Counted from the first letter of the stretch, positions 1 through 6,318 are shown. The stretch is DNA of 16,046 bases from Deltaproteobacteria bacterium CG_4_8_14_3_um_filter_43_13 (GCA_002782605.1 PFIF01000006.1:1-16046), one strand, 5' to 3'. Translations and numbers: made by a program. The notes: generated from the letters alone by a model not told the origin.

Positions 1-39
1 ATATTTCAATATGTTTTAAAATAGTTTTTCATAAAACTT

Positions 40-68
40 TTGACATTACCGAATTAGGTGTCCATAAT
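40..68 (+). promoter_or_regulatory. sigma70-type promoter of the flavin oxidoreductase gene
   Basis: A perfect -35 box TTGACA (40-45) is followed after exactly 17 bases by CATAAT (63-68), one mismatch from the -10 consensus. The stretch upstream is A/T-rich and could act as an UP element. Transcription would start near 75, leaving a leader of about 100 bases before the gene at 180. Confidence 0.7.
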
Positions 69-108
69 ATAACAGGCAGTGGTTATTCGATTGTCAAAGA
101 GCGTTTGT

Positions 109-130
109 GAACGATGTCCCGAACGTTGTC
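109..130 (+). promoter_or_regulatory. tandem direct repeat in the 5' leader, possible operator
   Basis: GAACGATGTC (109-118) and GAACGTTGTC (121-130) are two 10-base copies with one mismatch, spaced 12 bases start to start. They lie between the promoter and the ribosome binding site of the gene at 180. The position fits an operator or RNA element, but no regulator can be named and the repeat could be chance. Confidence 0.25.
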
Positions 131-179
131 AATTAAGGATTAGACAAAGCGAGTATAGAAGGAAGGAGAATCAAGGATT

Positions 180-1148
180 ATGGAATGGAAGACCAGAATA
201 ACAGAAATGCTGGGAGTACAATACCCTATTATTTCGGGGGCATATGGGGGATTTGGCACATCTGAGATTGCAGCCCCCGTGTCTGAAGCAGGAGGGTTGG
301 GATTAATTACTGCTCATGTGTTAAAGACACCGGAAGGACTGAGGCAGGATATACAAAAGGCAAAATCCATGACTGACAAGCCTATCGGTGTCAATTTCAG
401 TGTCGGTATGTTCCCGCACGAAGATGATATGATAGAGGTTGCAATAGAAGAAGGTATTACAGTAGCAGAAACCTCGGTCTTTAAAGCTGTTAAACAGGGA
501 ACCCGATTAAAGAAAGCAGGCATCAAGTGGATCCATAAGGTTGCCACGGTTAAACATGCATTGATCGCAGAACAGCATGGGGTTGATGCAGTTGTAATCG
601 TTGGAATGGAGGGAACGGGATTTAAGAGCGTTGATCAGCTTCCGACCCTTATTGGAATAAGCTGGGCTGCCAAACAGATGAAGATACCCATCATTGCAGC
701 AGGTGGCATCTCTGATGCCCGGACGTTTTTGGCGGCACTTGCTTTGGGTGCAGAAGGTGTTTATCTTGGGACAGCATTTATGGCAACTAAAGAGTGCCCA
801 ATACCGGATAAACACAAAGAATATATCCGTGATACAAAACCGGATGACCCCAAACTCATGAATAAGGTTTTAGCACCCCCCGATCCAAAGGATCTGGAGA
901 GGGTTATGAAGCAAAGAAGCCAGGTCCCTCACGGAGAATGGATGTCTAAACTTGAAAGAGTTCTTTTAAAAGAAGATCCCGATGAAAAGCAGGATTTTGA
1001 AGCAGAGGCAGTTTTGAAACTAGCTCCGGCTTCGCTGGCTGTGAGTGGAATAGACAGCATTCCCACAGTGAAAGAGTTTATAGACAGTATTATTCAGGGA
1101 GCAGAGGATATCTTAACAAAAGGAATATTTGCAGGGGTTAGGGGTTAA
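180..1148 (+). CDS. NAD(P)H-dependent FMN oxidoreductase, nitronate monooxygenase / FabK-like family
   Basis: A cytosolic TIM-barrel flavoprotein of 322 residues, the usual length for the 2-nitropropane dioxygenase/FabK family (FMN-linked oxidation of nitronates, or NAD(P)H-dependent reduction in FabK-type members). Visible family motifs are PIISGAYGGFG at 16-26, the GGLGLIT strand, GVNFSVG, AAGGISD at 173-179 and the phosphate-binding GAEGVYLGTAF. The ATG at 180 has AAGGAG (163-168) 11 bases upstream. The loop that in class I nitronate monooxygenases carries a catalytic His in a GGH-type motif reads GMEGTGFKS (142-150) here and has no His. The true substrate is therefore open, and the usual nitronate monooxygenase label should be read only as a family name. 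The next gene downstream is an acyl-CoA dehydrogenase relic 40 bases away, which hints at an ancestral acyl-CoA pathway operon. No signal peptide is seen. Confidence 0.82.
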   Translation: MEWKTRITEMLGVQYPIISGAYGGFGTSEIAAPVSEAGGLGLITAHVLKTPEGLRQDIQKAKSMTDKPIGVNFSVGMFPHEDDMIEVAIEEGITVAETSVFKAVKQGTRLKKAGIKWIHKVATVKHALIAEQHGVDAVVIVGMEGTGFKSVDQLPTLIGISWAAKQMKIPIIAAGGISDARTFLAALALGAEGVYLGTAFMATKECPIPDKHKEYIRDTKPDDPKLMNKVLAPPDPKDLERVMKQRSQVPHGEWMSKLERVLLKEDPDEKQDFEAEAVLKLAPASLAVSGIDSIPTVKEFIDSIIQGAEDILTKGIFAGVRG

Positions 1149-1187
1149 AAGCTAATCAGCCAGACCTAAAAGGAGGGGGTAACGAGC

Positions 1188-1438
1188 ATGAAAAGCAATG
1201 ATATCTTTTATTCAGAAGAGGAGATTAAATTTAGGGCCGAGGTGAAGGAGTATGCGGCAGAGGATGTTTTCAGGATTACAAATAATGCTGTACAGATTTT
1301 GGGAGGAGTTGGTCTAACAAAAGATTATCCGATAGAGGGATTTTTTGAGATGCCAGAGGTTTGTCCATTGCTGGGGGAACCAACGAAATCCTGAGATATC
1401 TCATACAGAGGGAGGTCTATAAGGAGTTTAGACTCTAA
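1188..1438 (+). pseudogene. acyl-CoA dehydrogenase remnant (internal deletion plus frameshift)
   Basis: The first ~25 codons (FYSEEEIKFRAEVKEYAAE) match the N-terminus of an acyl-CoA dehydrogenase, a family usually near 380 residues. They run straight into the family's C-terminal helix NNAVQILGGVGLTKDYPIE, so roughly 300 codons of FAD and catalytic core are missing. After the two Phe codons at 1341-1346 the frame is lost. In frame 1 a stop arrives at 1392, while the frame starting at 1349 continues the family pattern as DAR...IAGGTNEILRYLIQREVYKEF to a stop at 1436-1438. This indicates loss of about one base near 1347-1348. A strong ribosome binding site (AAAGGAGG near 1169-1177) survives. 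It cannot make a working dehydrogenase and is best read as decay of a gene once cotranscribed with the flavoprotein upstream. Confidence 0.85.
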
Positions 1439-1504
1439 CAGGCTGTTGTCCAAGAAAATTCCTTTGAATGTCAACAGCATTTTCTGAGAAGCCGTCTTTT
1501 TTTC

Positions 1505-1531
1505 TTGACAAATTAATCCCCAGTATATAAA
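1505..1531 (+). promoter_or_regulatory. probable promoter of the aroF leader
   Basis: A perfect TTGACA (1505-1510) is followed by TATAAA (1526-1531) with a 15-base spacer, shorter than the optimal 17, inside an A/T-rich tract. It would start transcription close to 1538, immediately before the leader peptide ribosome binding site at 1541. The -10 register is uncertain. Confidence 0.5.
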
Positions 1532-1552
1532 AAGATAGTAAAGGAGTCGGTT

Positions 1553-1639
1553 ATGTTGTTTTATTTTGCAAATCTTATATTTAAGACATTTTGCTGGCGG
1601 TTTTATTTTATCTTTATAAGGTCTGCCCAGCACCCTTGA
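1553..1639 (+). CDS. phenylalanine-rich leader peptide of aroF attenuator
   Basis: A 28-codon open frame, ATG (1553) to TGA (1637-1639), with a good ribosome binding site AAGGAG (1541-1546) 6 bases before the ATG. Of its 28 residues, 7 are Phe (positions 3, 5, 10, 13, 17, 19, 21), 2 are Tyr (4, 18) and 1 is Trp (15). The cluster FYFIF occupies 17-21, and all seven Phe codons are TTT. Its last codons (R23 to Q26) overlap the 5' arm of the antiterminator stem. This is the layout of amino-acid attenuators such as those of pheA and pheST in enterobacteria: ribosome stalling at Phe codons when charged tRNA-Phe is scarce leaves 1621-1629 free, while translation to the stop masks it. The gene controlled is aroF, the first step of aromatic amino acid synthesis. 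The peptide itself probably has no function. Confidence 0.85.
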   Translation: MLFYFANLIFKTFCWRFYFIFIRSAQHP

Positions 1640-1680
1640 ACTAGATTTGTAAAAAACAGATCTCAAGGCCATGGGCAGAC
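1621..1680 (+). promoter_or_regulatory. antiterminator structure of the aroF attenuator
   Basis: GTCTGCCCA (1621-1629) pairs perfectly over 9 bases with TGGGCAGAC (1672-1680). An inner hairpin (1643-1650 with 1656-1663, 8 pairs including one G-U, loop of five A) is nested in it. The 3' arm overlaps the 5' arm of the first terminator (1665-1676), so the two structures exclude each other. A weaker earlier pairing, TGCTGG (1592-1597) with CCAGCA (1627-1632), could act as the protector hairpin when no ribosome is present. Confidence 0.75.
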
Positions 1681-1704
1681 TGAAGGCAAAGCCCATGGTT
1701 TTTT
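1665..1704 (+). terminator. intrinsic terminator 1 of the aroF attenuator
   Basis: CCATGGGC (1669-1676) pairs perfectly with GCCCATGG (1691-1698), extended by two G-U and two A-T pairs, with a 14-base loop, and runs directly into six T (1699-1704). It forms only if 1672-1680 is not held by the antiterminator. Confidence 0.8.
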
Positions 1705-1733
1705 ATTTATTATATAGGACGTTAGTCTATATT

Positions 1734-1765
1734 AAGCCATGGGAAAAACTCATGGCTTTTTTGTT
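1734..1765 (+). terminator. intrinsic terminator 2 of the aroF leader
   Basis: AAGCCATG (1734-1741) pairs perfectly with CATGGCTT (1751-1758) across a 9-base loop, followed by a T-rich tract with a single G. It lies 28 bases before the aroF start. Its 5' arm (1737-1743) could instead pair with 1692-1698, the 3' arm of terminator 1, so the two terminators may be switched together. Confidence 0.75.
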
Positions 1766-1792
1766 TTTAAAAGGTTATTCGGGAGGGAAAAG

Positions 1793-2809
1793 ATGATAAT
1801 TGTAATGAAAGCAAAGGCAAAAAAAGAGGAGTTGGAGGAGGTTGTGAAGAAGATAGAAAAATTAGGGTATAAACCCCACATTATTCAGGGGGTAGAAAGG
1901 AGTGTCATCGGAGCTGTCGGTGACGAAAGGGGAAAGGCCAAACTGCAATCTCTGGAAGTCCTTTCTGGGGTTGACAAGGTTGTTCCTATCCTTAAGCCTT
2001 ACAAACTCGCTAGTCGTGACATAAAGCCAGAGGGAACTGTTGTCAGCATCGACGGCAGAGTAGAAATCGGTGGGAATAAGATAGTAGTTATTGCAGGGCC
2101 TTGTTCTGTTGAGAGTGAGGACCAGATCATAGAGTCAGCTCATATTGTAAAAGAAGCTGGCGCTGATATTCTCCGCGGCGGTGCCTTTAAGCCCCGGACT
2201 TCTCCGTACAGTTTTCAAGGCTTAGAAAAAAAAGGGCTGATCTTACTCGCTAAAGCTAAAGAGAAGGTTGGTCTCCCGGTTGTAACAGAGATCATAAACC
2301 CTAAAGATGTGGATCTGGTTGCAGAATATTCAGATATTATGCAGGTTGGGGCAAGGAATGTCCAAAACTTTGCCCTTCTGAAAAAACTTGGGCGGCATAA
2401 TAAACCCATATTGCTAAAACGAGGGATGTCTACCACTGTAGAGGAATTCCTGATGTCAGCAGAATACATACTCTCTGAAGGGAACAAAAACGTGATTTTG
2501 TGTGAGAGAGGCATAAGGACATTTGAAACCGCTACAAGAAATACCCTGGATTTGAGTTGCATCCCTGTTTTAAAAGAAAGGACCCATCTGCCTGTAATTG
2601 TCGACCCAAGTCATGCTACAGGGTTTTGGTCATATGTAGCTCCAATGTCGTATGCAGCAATTGCAGCAGGAGCCGATGGCCTGATGATAGAGGTACATCC
2701 CAATCCAGAAGATGCTGAAAGCGACGGTATTCAGTCCCTGAAACCCCATAAATTTACTGCCCTGATGGAAAATCTAAAAGCCTATATAGCGGCAGCAGGA
2801 AGAATATGA
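1793..2809 (+). CDS. aroF: 3-deoxy-7-phosphoheptulonate (DAHP) synthase, AroA(Ibeta)/AroF type
   Basis: Condenses phosphoenolpyruvate and erythrose-4-phosphate to DAHP, the committed step of the shikimate pathway, in the cytosol. The 338-residue protein has an N-terminal ferredoxin-like (ACT-type) regulatory domain (about 1-75) and the catalytic barrel (about 90-335), as in the Thermotoga maritima enzyme. That regulatory domain binds Tyr/Phe in its relatives. Visible are AGPCSVES (101-108), KPRTSPYSFQG (133-143) and DPSHATG (271-277). The family's metal ligands are all present as C104, H274, E300 and D311. I chose the ATG at 1793 because GGGAGG (1781-1786) precedes it and the N-terminus then matches the family. 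The longer in-frame ATG at 1739 lies inside a terminator hairpin without a ribosome binding site. Regulation is thus likely double: transcription attenuation by aromatic amino acid supply and feedback inhibition through the N-terminal domain. No other aromatic pathway gene follows. Confidence 0.95.
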   Translation: MIIVMKAKAKKEELEEVVKKIEKLGYKPHIIQGVERSVIGAVGDERGKAKLQSLEVLSGVDKVVPILKPYKLASRDIKPEGTVVSIDGRVEIGGNKIVVIAGPCSVESEDQIIESAHIVKEAGADILRGGAFKPRTSPYSFQGLEKKGLILLAKAKEKVGLPVVTEIINPKDVDLVAEYSDIMQVGARNVQNFALLKKLGRHNKPILLKRGMSTTVEEFLMSAEYILSEGNKNVILCERGIRTFETATRNTLDLSCIPVLKERTHLPVIVDPSHATGFWSYVAPMSYAAIAAGADGLMIEVHPNPEDAESDGIQSLKPHKFTALMENLKAYIAAAGRI

Positions 2810-2911
2810 CAATTCCTTGACTTTTATGCCTTTTTGATTTACTCTCTGAATAAAGGAAAAGGGTATTTGTTATCCACTATCCTAAGTTCATAGTATAGAA
2901 ATTTCCATTTT

Positions 2912-2964
2912 TCACCCCCACCCTTCCCCTCCCCCCTTGAGGGGGAGGGGAAGGGTGGGGGTGA
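2912..2964. repeat. 24-bp perfect palindrome with TTGA loop
   Basis: Positions 2912-2935 are the exact reverse complement of 2941-2964, leaving a 5-base loop CTTGA. The stem is almost pure C on one arm and pure G/A/T on the other (CACCCCCACCC type). There is no T-run on either strand, so it is not a standard terminator. The stem ends 6 bases before the GGGAG ribosome binding site of the next gene. The TTGA loop and C/G-rich arms resemble the hairpin at 6406-6430, suggesting one dispersed family. Confidence 0.85.
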
Positions 2965-2981
2965 GTTCAGGGAGAAAAAGG

Positions 2982-3404
2982 ATGGATAAAAAAGTCCTGG
3001 AGGTCTTGTCCGGCAAAATCCAAAATGACCCCTATGCACGGTTTTTAGGCATCGAATTGATAGAGATCAATAAGGGTTATTCAAAACTGAGGATGCAGAT
3101 AAAGGGCTGTATGAACAATTTTGTGGGCATTGCTCATGGCGGTGCCATCTTCAGCCTGGCAGATCACGCTTTCGCAGCGGCATCAAATTCCCACGGCACA
3201 CTGGCCGTAGCCTTAAATATGAGTATTACTTATATTTCTGCTCCTTTGGAAGACTCGGTTTTAGTGGCAGAGGCGAAAGAGGTGAGTTTAACGTCAAGGA
3301 CAGCCTTATATAGGATAGATGTGTCAACTGAGGACAACAAGCTTATTGCCTCATGTCAGGGGATTGTTTATAGGAAAAAGAACTCTATACCAGGTATGGA
3401 TTGA
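2982..3404 (+). CDS. PaaI family hotdog-fold acyl-CoA thioesterase
   Basis: A 140-residue single hotdog domain, the usual size for PaaI/YdiI-type thioesterases, which hydrolyse aryl- or acyl-CoA thioesters as cytosolic tetramers. The family signature is clear: N46...GIAHGGAIFSLADHAF at 49-64, with the HGG turn (52-54) and the acidic residue D61 on the hotdog helix, followed by the strand ALNMSITYISAP. The ATG at 2982 has GGGAG (2970-2974) 7 bases upstream. A longer frame opening at a TTG (2937) would start inside the palindrome loop and adds low-complexity sequence, so I rejected it. Its stop codon (3402-3404) lies within the target duplication of the element that follows. Substrate is unknown; phenylacetyl-CoA or fatty acyl-CoA types are both possible. 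Confidence 0.85.
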   Translation: MDKKVLEVLSGKIQNDPYARFLGIELIEINKGYSKLRMQIKGCMNNFVGIAHGGAIFSLADHAFAAASNSHGTLAVALNMSITYISAPLEDSVLVAEAKEVSLTSRTALYRIDVSTEDNKLIASCQGIVYRKKNSIPGMD

Positions 3405-3407
3405 GCG

Positions 3408-3562
3408 TAACAGTTTACAGGGGTCAGGGATCAGTTGTCAGACAACCTTTTTTTCAAAGACGTCCCGGATTATTAGACTATCGGACAACGTTAAGATGTT
3501 GATAACACTTCAAAATTAAAGTTTTTCCTGATCCCTGGCAACTGACACCAGTGAACTGTTAC
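3408..3562. mobile_element. 155-bp non-autonomous inverted-repeat element with target duplication
   Basis: The ends are inverted repeats, GTAACAGTTTACAG at 3407-3420 against the reverse complement of the right end, GTAACAGTTCACTG (12 of 14 match). Inside each arm CAGGGATCAG and CAGTTG recur in inverted, shuffled order. The element is flanked by an exact 9-base direct repeat GATTGAGCG (3399-3407 and 3563-3571), as expected from target site duplication. It has no credible gene, so it would need a transposase from elsewhere. It sits between the thioesterase stop and the phosphoesterase ribosome binding site. Confidence 0.75.
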
Positions 3563-3599
3563 GATTGAGCGAAGGAGAGATTGAAGAAGGAATAAAGGG

Positions 3600-4328
3600 T
3601 TGAAATGGGCAGTCTTATCGGATATTCATGGAAATTTAGAGGCATTTACTGCCGTTTTGGATTGTCTCTCTAAAGAGGACGTTGATAGAGTGGCCTTTTT
3701 GGGAGACGTTGTTGGTTATGGGGCAAATCCCAATGAATGTATTGATCTCCTTAAAGATGTCGCGGATATGATGGTGGCAGGCAATCACGATTACGGAGCC
3801 GTTGGATTAACAGATACCTCCAATTTCAATCCTGCAGCCAGGGCTGCCATTAATTGGACGGCAAAGGAGTTATCAACCACCAATCGCAACTTCCTGTCAG
3901 GGTTTCACTTGATTTCCATTAGAGATGATATTACATTTGTTCACTCTACACCATACAATCCACAAAATTGGGATTACCTCTCTTATCGTGATGATTTAAC
4001 TATGAATTTTAATTCATTTCAAACCCGAATCTGTTTTATAGGACATTCTCATATACCTGTTGTATTTAAAAAAGATAAGAAAGGAAAAATTTCCTATTCA
4101 AGGGTTCCAACAATTCGACTAGAAGATGAAGCCAGGTACATTATTGACGTGGGAAGTGTAGGACAACCCCGGGATGGTATCCCTGATGCTGCCTTTGGCA
4201 TCTATGATGCTAAAGAATACGTGTTCACACTTAAGAGGTTCCCTTATGACATCGGGACTGCCCAAAAAAAGATTATAAAGGCTGGACTGCCAGAACGTCT
4301 GGCAGCCAGGATAGCTATAGGTAGATAA
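3600..4328 (+). CDS. calcineurin-like metallophosphoesterase
   Basis: A 242-residue member of the metallophosphoesterase superfamily (two-metal hydrolases of phosphomono- or diesters). The complete motif set is present: DIHGN (8-12), GDVVGYG (35-41), GNHD (61-64), a later metal His at H115 (FVHS) and GHSH (148-151). DVGSVGQPRDG follows, typical of the COG0639-like group. Start choice is a TTG at 3600 giving MKWAVLSDIHGN, with GAAGGA near 3586-3591 about 9 bases upstream; no ATG is better placed. No signal peptide, so it is cytosolic. It is followed after 57 bases by larB. Substrate cannot be told from sequence; relatives act on cyclic nucleotides, phosphoproteins or dinucleotides. Confidence 0.85.
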   Translation: MKWAVLSDIHGNLEAFTAVLDCLSKEDVDRVAFLGDVVGYGANPNECIDLLKDVADMMVAGNHDYGAVGLTDTSNFNPAARAAINWTAKELSTTNRNFLSGFHLISIRDDITFVHSTPYNPQNWDYLSYRDDLTMNFNSFQTRICFIGHSHIPVVFKKDKKGKISYSRVPTIRLEDEARYIIDVGSVGQPRDGIPDAAFGIYDAKEYVFTLKRFPYDIGTAQKKIIKAGLPERLAARIAIGR

Positions 4329-4385
4329 GGAAAAGGGGTTATCTCTACAGTGTTATAGCAAGAGACAAAAAGTAGAGAAGGATGG

Positions 4386-5135
4386 ATGGAGCTAGGACAC
4401 TTAAAACGCTTGTTAGAAGGGGTTAAAAAAGGGGATGTTGGGATTGACGAAGCATTGGAATCATTGAAGAACTTGCCCTTTGAAGACATTGGTCATGCAA
4501 CCATCGATCATCACCGCCATTTGAGGCTTGGGTTTCCAGAGGTAATATTCGGTGAGGGGAAGTCGGATGGGGATATCATAGCTATAGCCCAAAGGATGGT
4601 TGAGAAGGGAGAGAATATTTTAATAACCAGGGTGGAGAAAAAGAAAGCCCTTAAAATAAAAAAGGCATTTCCAAAGGCGAAGTACTATCCAAAACCACGA
4701 GCAATTACAATAATAAATCAGCAAATAAAAAAGGAGGGAAAGGGCACCATCCTGGTCATAAGTGCAGGAACCTCAGATATCCCCATTGCTGACGAGGCTG
4801 TACTTGTTGCTGAGATGATGGGTAACCGGGTAGATCGCCTTTATGATGTGGGAGTTGCCGGTATACATCGGTTGGTAAGTCAGCGGGAAAGGCTTTTGCA
4901 AGCCAGTGTCCTGGTGGTTGTGGCAGGAATGGAAGGGGCACTGCCAAGTGTAGTTGGTGGACTCGTATCGAAACCGATCATTGCAGTTCCTACCAGCATT
5001 GGCTATGGAGCAAATTTTGGCGGAGTAACTGCTTTACTTGGGATGCTGAATTCCTGTGCCCCTGGGGTTGCCGTGGTTAATATAGACAATGGCTTTGGGG
5101 CAGGATATATTGCGGGCTTAATAAATAAGGTTTGA
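4386..5135 (+). CDS. larB: nickel pincer cofactor biosynthesis protein LarB
   Basis: LarB carboxylates and hydrolyses nicotinic acid adenine dinucleotide to pyridinium-3,5-biscarboxylic acid mononucleotide, the first step towards the nickel-pincer nucleotide of lactate racemase and related racemases/epimerases. The 249-residue protein has the expected N-terminal part (RLLEGVKKGDVGIDEAL, then DIGHATIDHHRHLRLGFPEV at 35-54) and a C-terminal AIR-carboxylase (PurE)-like domain. The latter shows VISAGTSDIPIADEA, DVGVAGIHRL, VVAGMEGALPSVVGGL and VPTSIGYGANFGG. The ATG at 4386 is preceded by AGAAGGA. An ATG four bases earlier is in another frame. larC starts 4 bases after its stop, so the two form an operon. 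Confidence 0.93.
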   Translation: MELGHLKRLLEGVKKGDVGIDEALESLKNLPFEDIGHATIDHHRHLRLGFPEVIFGEGKSDGDIIAIAQRMVEKGENILITRVEKKKALKIKKAFPKAKYYPKPRAITIINQQIKKEGKGTILVISAGTSDIPIADEAVLVAEMMGNRVDRLYDVGVAGIHRLVSQRERLLQASVLVVVAGMEGALPSVVGGLVSKPIIAVPTSIGYGANFGGVTALLGMLNSCAPGVAVVNIDNGFGAGYIAGLINKV

Positions 5136-5139
5136 AGGT

Positions 5140-6318
5140 ATGAGAATAGCCTATTTTGACTGCTTTTCCGGAATTAGTGGGGATATGATTCTGGGTGCTA
5201 TGGTGGATTTGGGACTGCCTAAAGCTAAATTAGAAGATGAGCTGAGCAAGCTATCCTTAAGTGGGTATGAAATAACCTGTTCAACCGAAGCCAGAATGGA
5301 GATTAGCGGCTCCAGGGTAAAGGTACTCCTGAAAGAGAAGGATACTGACCACCGAAGCTTCCCGGATATAAGACGTCTCATTGATGGGAGTTCGCTGGAT
5401 AAAGACACCAAAGAGCTAAGTATTAAGGTATTCCTCCGTTTAGCGGAAGCGGAAGCCAAAATCCACAGAAAGGATATTGACAGTATATATTTCCATGAAG
5501 TGGGCGCTGTTGATTCTATTGTTGACGTTGTTGGGTCGGTAGTTGGTATAATACATTTTGGGATTGAGGAGGTCTATACATCCAGAATTCCTTTAGGCTC
5601 AGGATTTGTAACCTGCCGGCATGGGACACTACCCCTTCCAGCGCCGGCAACCATGGAGCTCCTGAAGGGTAAACCAGTCTATGAAGCAGGTGTTGAAGGA
5701 GAGCTGGTTACACCTACCGGGGCAGCCATAATTACCACATTAACAGATAAGTTTGGCAGGATGCCTCCGATGATAATAAGGGATATAGGCTATGGTGTGG
5801 GGGGCAAAGAATTTCGAGAGGTTCCCAATCTACTGAGGGTCATTCTGGGAGATGATGAGCGAGAACGAGAGATTGATAGAGTAACTGTCGTTGAGACTAA
5901 CATTGACGACATGAATCCTGAGGTCTACGACTTTTTGATGGAAAGACTCTTTGAAGAAGGCTCCCTGGATGTCTCTCTATCGCCCCTTCAGATGAAGAAG
6001 AACAGGCCTTCAGTGCTGCTAAGGGTAATTTGCCATGACGGGGATAAAGCCCGTGTGATTAATACGATTCTTAAGGAATCAACGTCTTTTGGTGTTCGTT
6101 ATTATGAAGTGGAGAGGGTTAAGGTGCCCCGTACACTGGAAGAGATTGAAACAAGGTTTGGGAAAGTTACAGTAAAGATTTACCAGGATGATGATGCGAT
6201 AATTAATGTATCACCTGAATATGAAGACTGTAAGAAAATAGCAAAGGAAAAGAAAGTGCCATTGAAGATGGTTTATAATGAGGCGGTCAAAGAGGCTCTC
6301 TCTTCTTCTAAGAAGTGA
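5140..6318 (+). CDS. larC: nickel pincer cofactor biosynthesis protein LarC (nickel insertion)
   Basis: LarC is the CTP-dependent cyclometallase that inserts nickel into pyridinium-3,5-bisthiocarboxylic acid mononucleotide to finish the nickel-pincer cofactor. The 392-residue product is a normal full length in one frame, unlike the Lactobacillus gene where LarC is made by frameshifting of larC1/larC2. Family motifs in order are YFDCFSGISGDMILGAM (5-21), FHEVGAVDSIVDVVG (118-132), LPLPAPATMELL, GELVTPTGAAI and ETNIDDMNPE (252-261). The gene starts 4 bases after larB with only AAGG close by, which suggests coupled translation. Neither larE (the sulfur donor) nor a larA-type racemase is in this window, so the pathway must be completed elsewhere in the genome. 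Confidence 0.93.
   Translation: MRIAYFDCFSGISGDMILGAMVDLGLPKAKLEDELSKLSLSGYEITCSTEARMEISGSRVKVLLKEKDTDHRSFPDIRRLIDGSSLDKDTKELSIKVFLRLAEAEAKIHRKDIDSIYFHEVGAVDSIVDVVGSVVGIIHFGIEEVYTSRIPLGSGFVTCRHGTLPLPAPATMELLKGKPVYEAGVEGELVTPTGAAIITTLTDKFGRMPPMIIRDIGYGVGGKEFREVPNLLRVILGDDEREREIDRVTVVETNIDDMNPEVYDFLMERLFEEGSLDVSLSPLQMKKNRPSVLLRVICHDGDKARVINTILKESTSFGVRYYEVERVKVPRTLEEIETRFGKVTVKIYQDDDAIINVSPEYEDCKKIAKEKKVPLKMVYNEAVKEALSSSKK

Noticed and set aside
1439..1500. Terminator after the acyl-CoA dehydrogenase relic (GCTGTTG with CAACAGC)
   Set aside because: The stem is only 7 bp with a loop of over 20 bases and is not followed directly by a T-run. The later T-run near 1496-1503 is too far from it.
1739..1792. 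In-frame 18-codon N-terminal extension of aroF, itself Phe-rich (FFVFKRLF)
   Set aside because: Its ATG lies inside terminator 2 and has no ribosome binding site, and the Phe codons come from the terminator T-tract. The start at 1793 has GGGAGG and matches the family N-terminus. A second leader function cannot be excluded but is not supported.
1539..1792. T-box or other tRNA-sensing riboswitch upstream of aroF
   Set aside because: I see no conserved T-box sequence or specifier-loop layout, and the translated Phe-rich frame explains the regulation better.
2912..2964. Palindrome as a terminator of aroF
   Set aside because: Neither strand has a T-run after the stem, and it lies over 100 bases past the aroF stop.
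3319..3519. 66-codon open frame running from the thioesterase into the inverted-repeat element
   Set aside because: It overlaps the thioesterase in another frame and its end is element sequence. There is no start signal or family resemblance.
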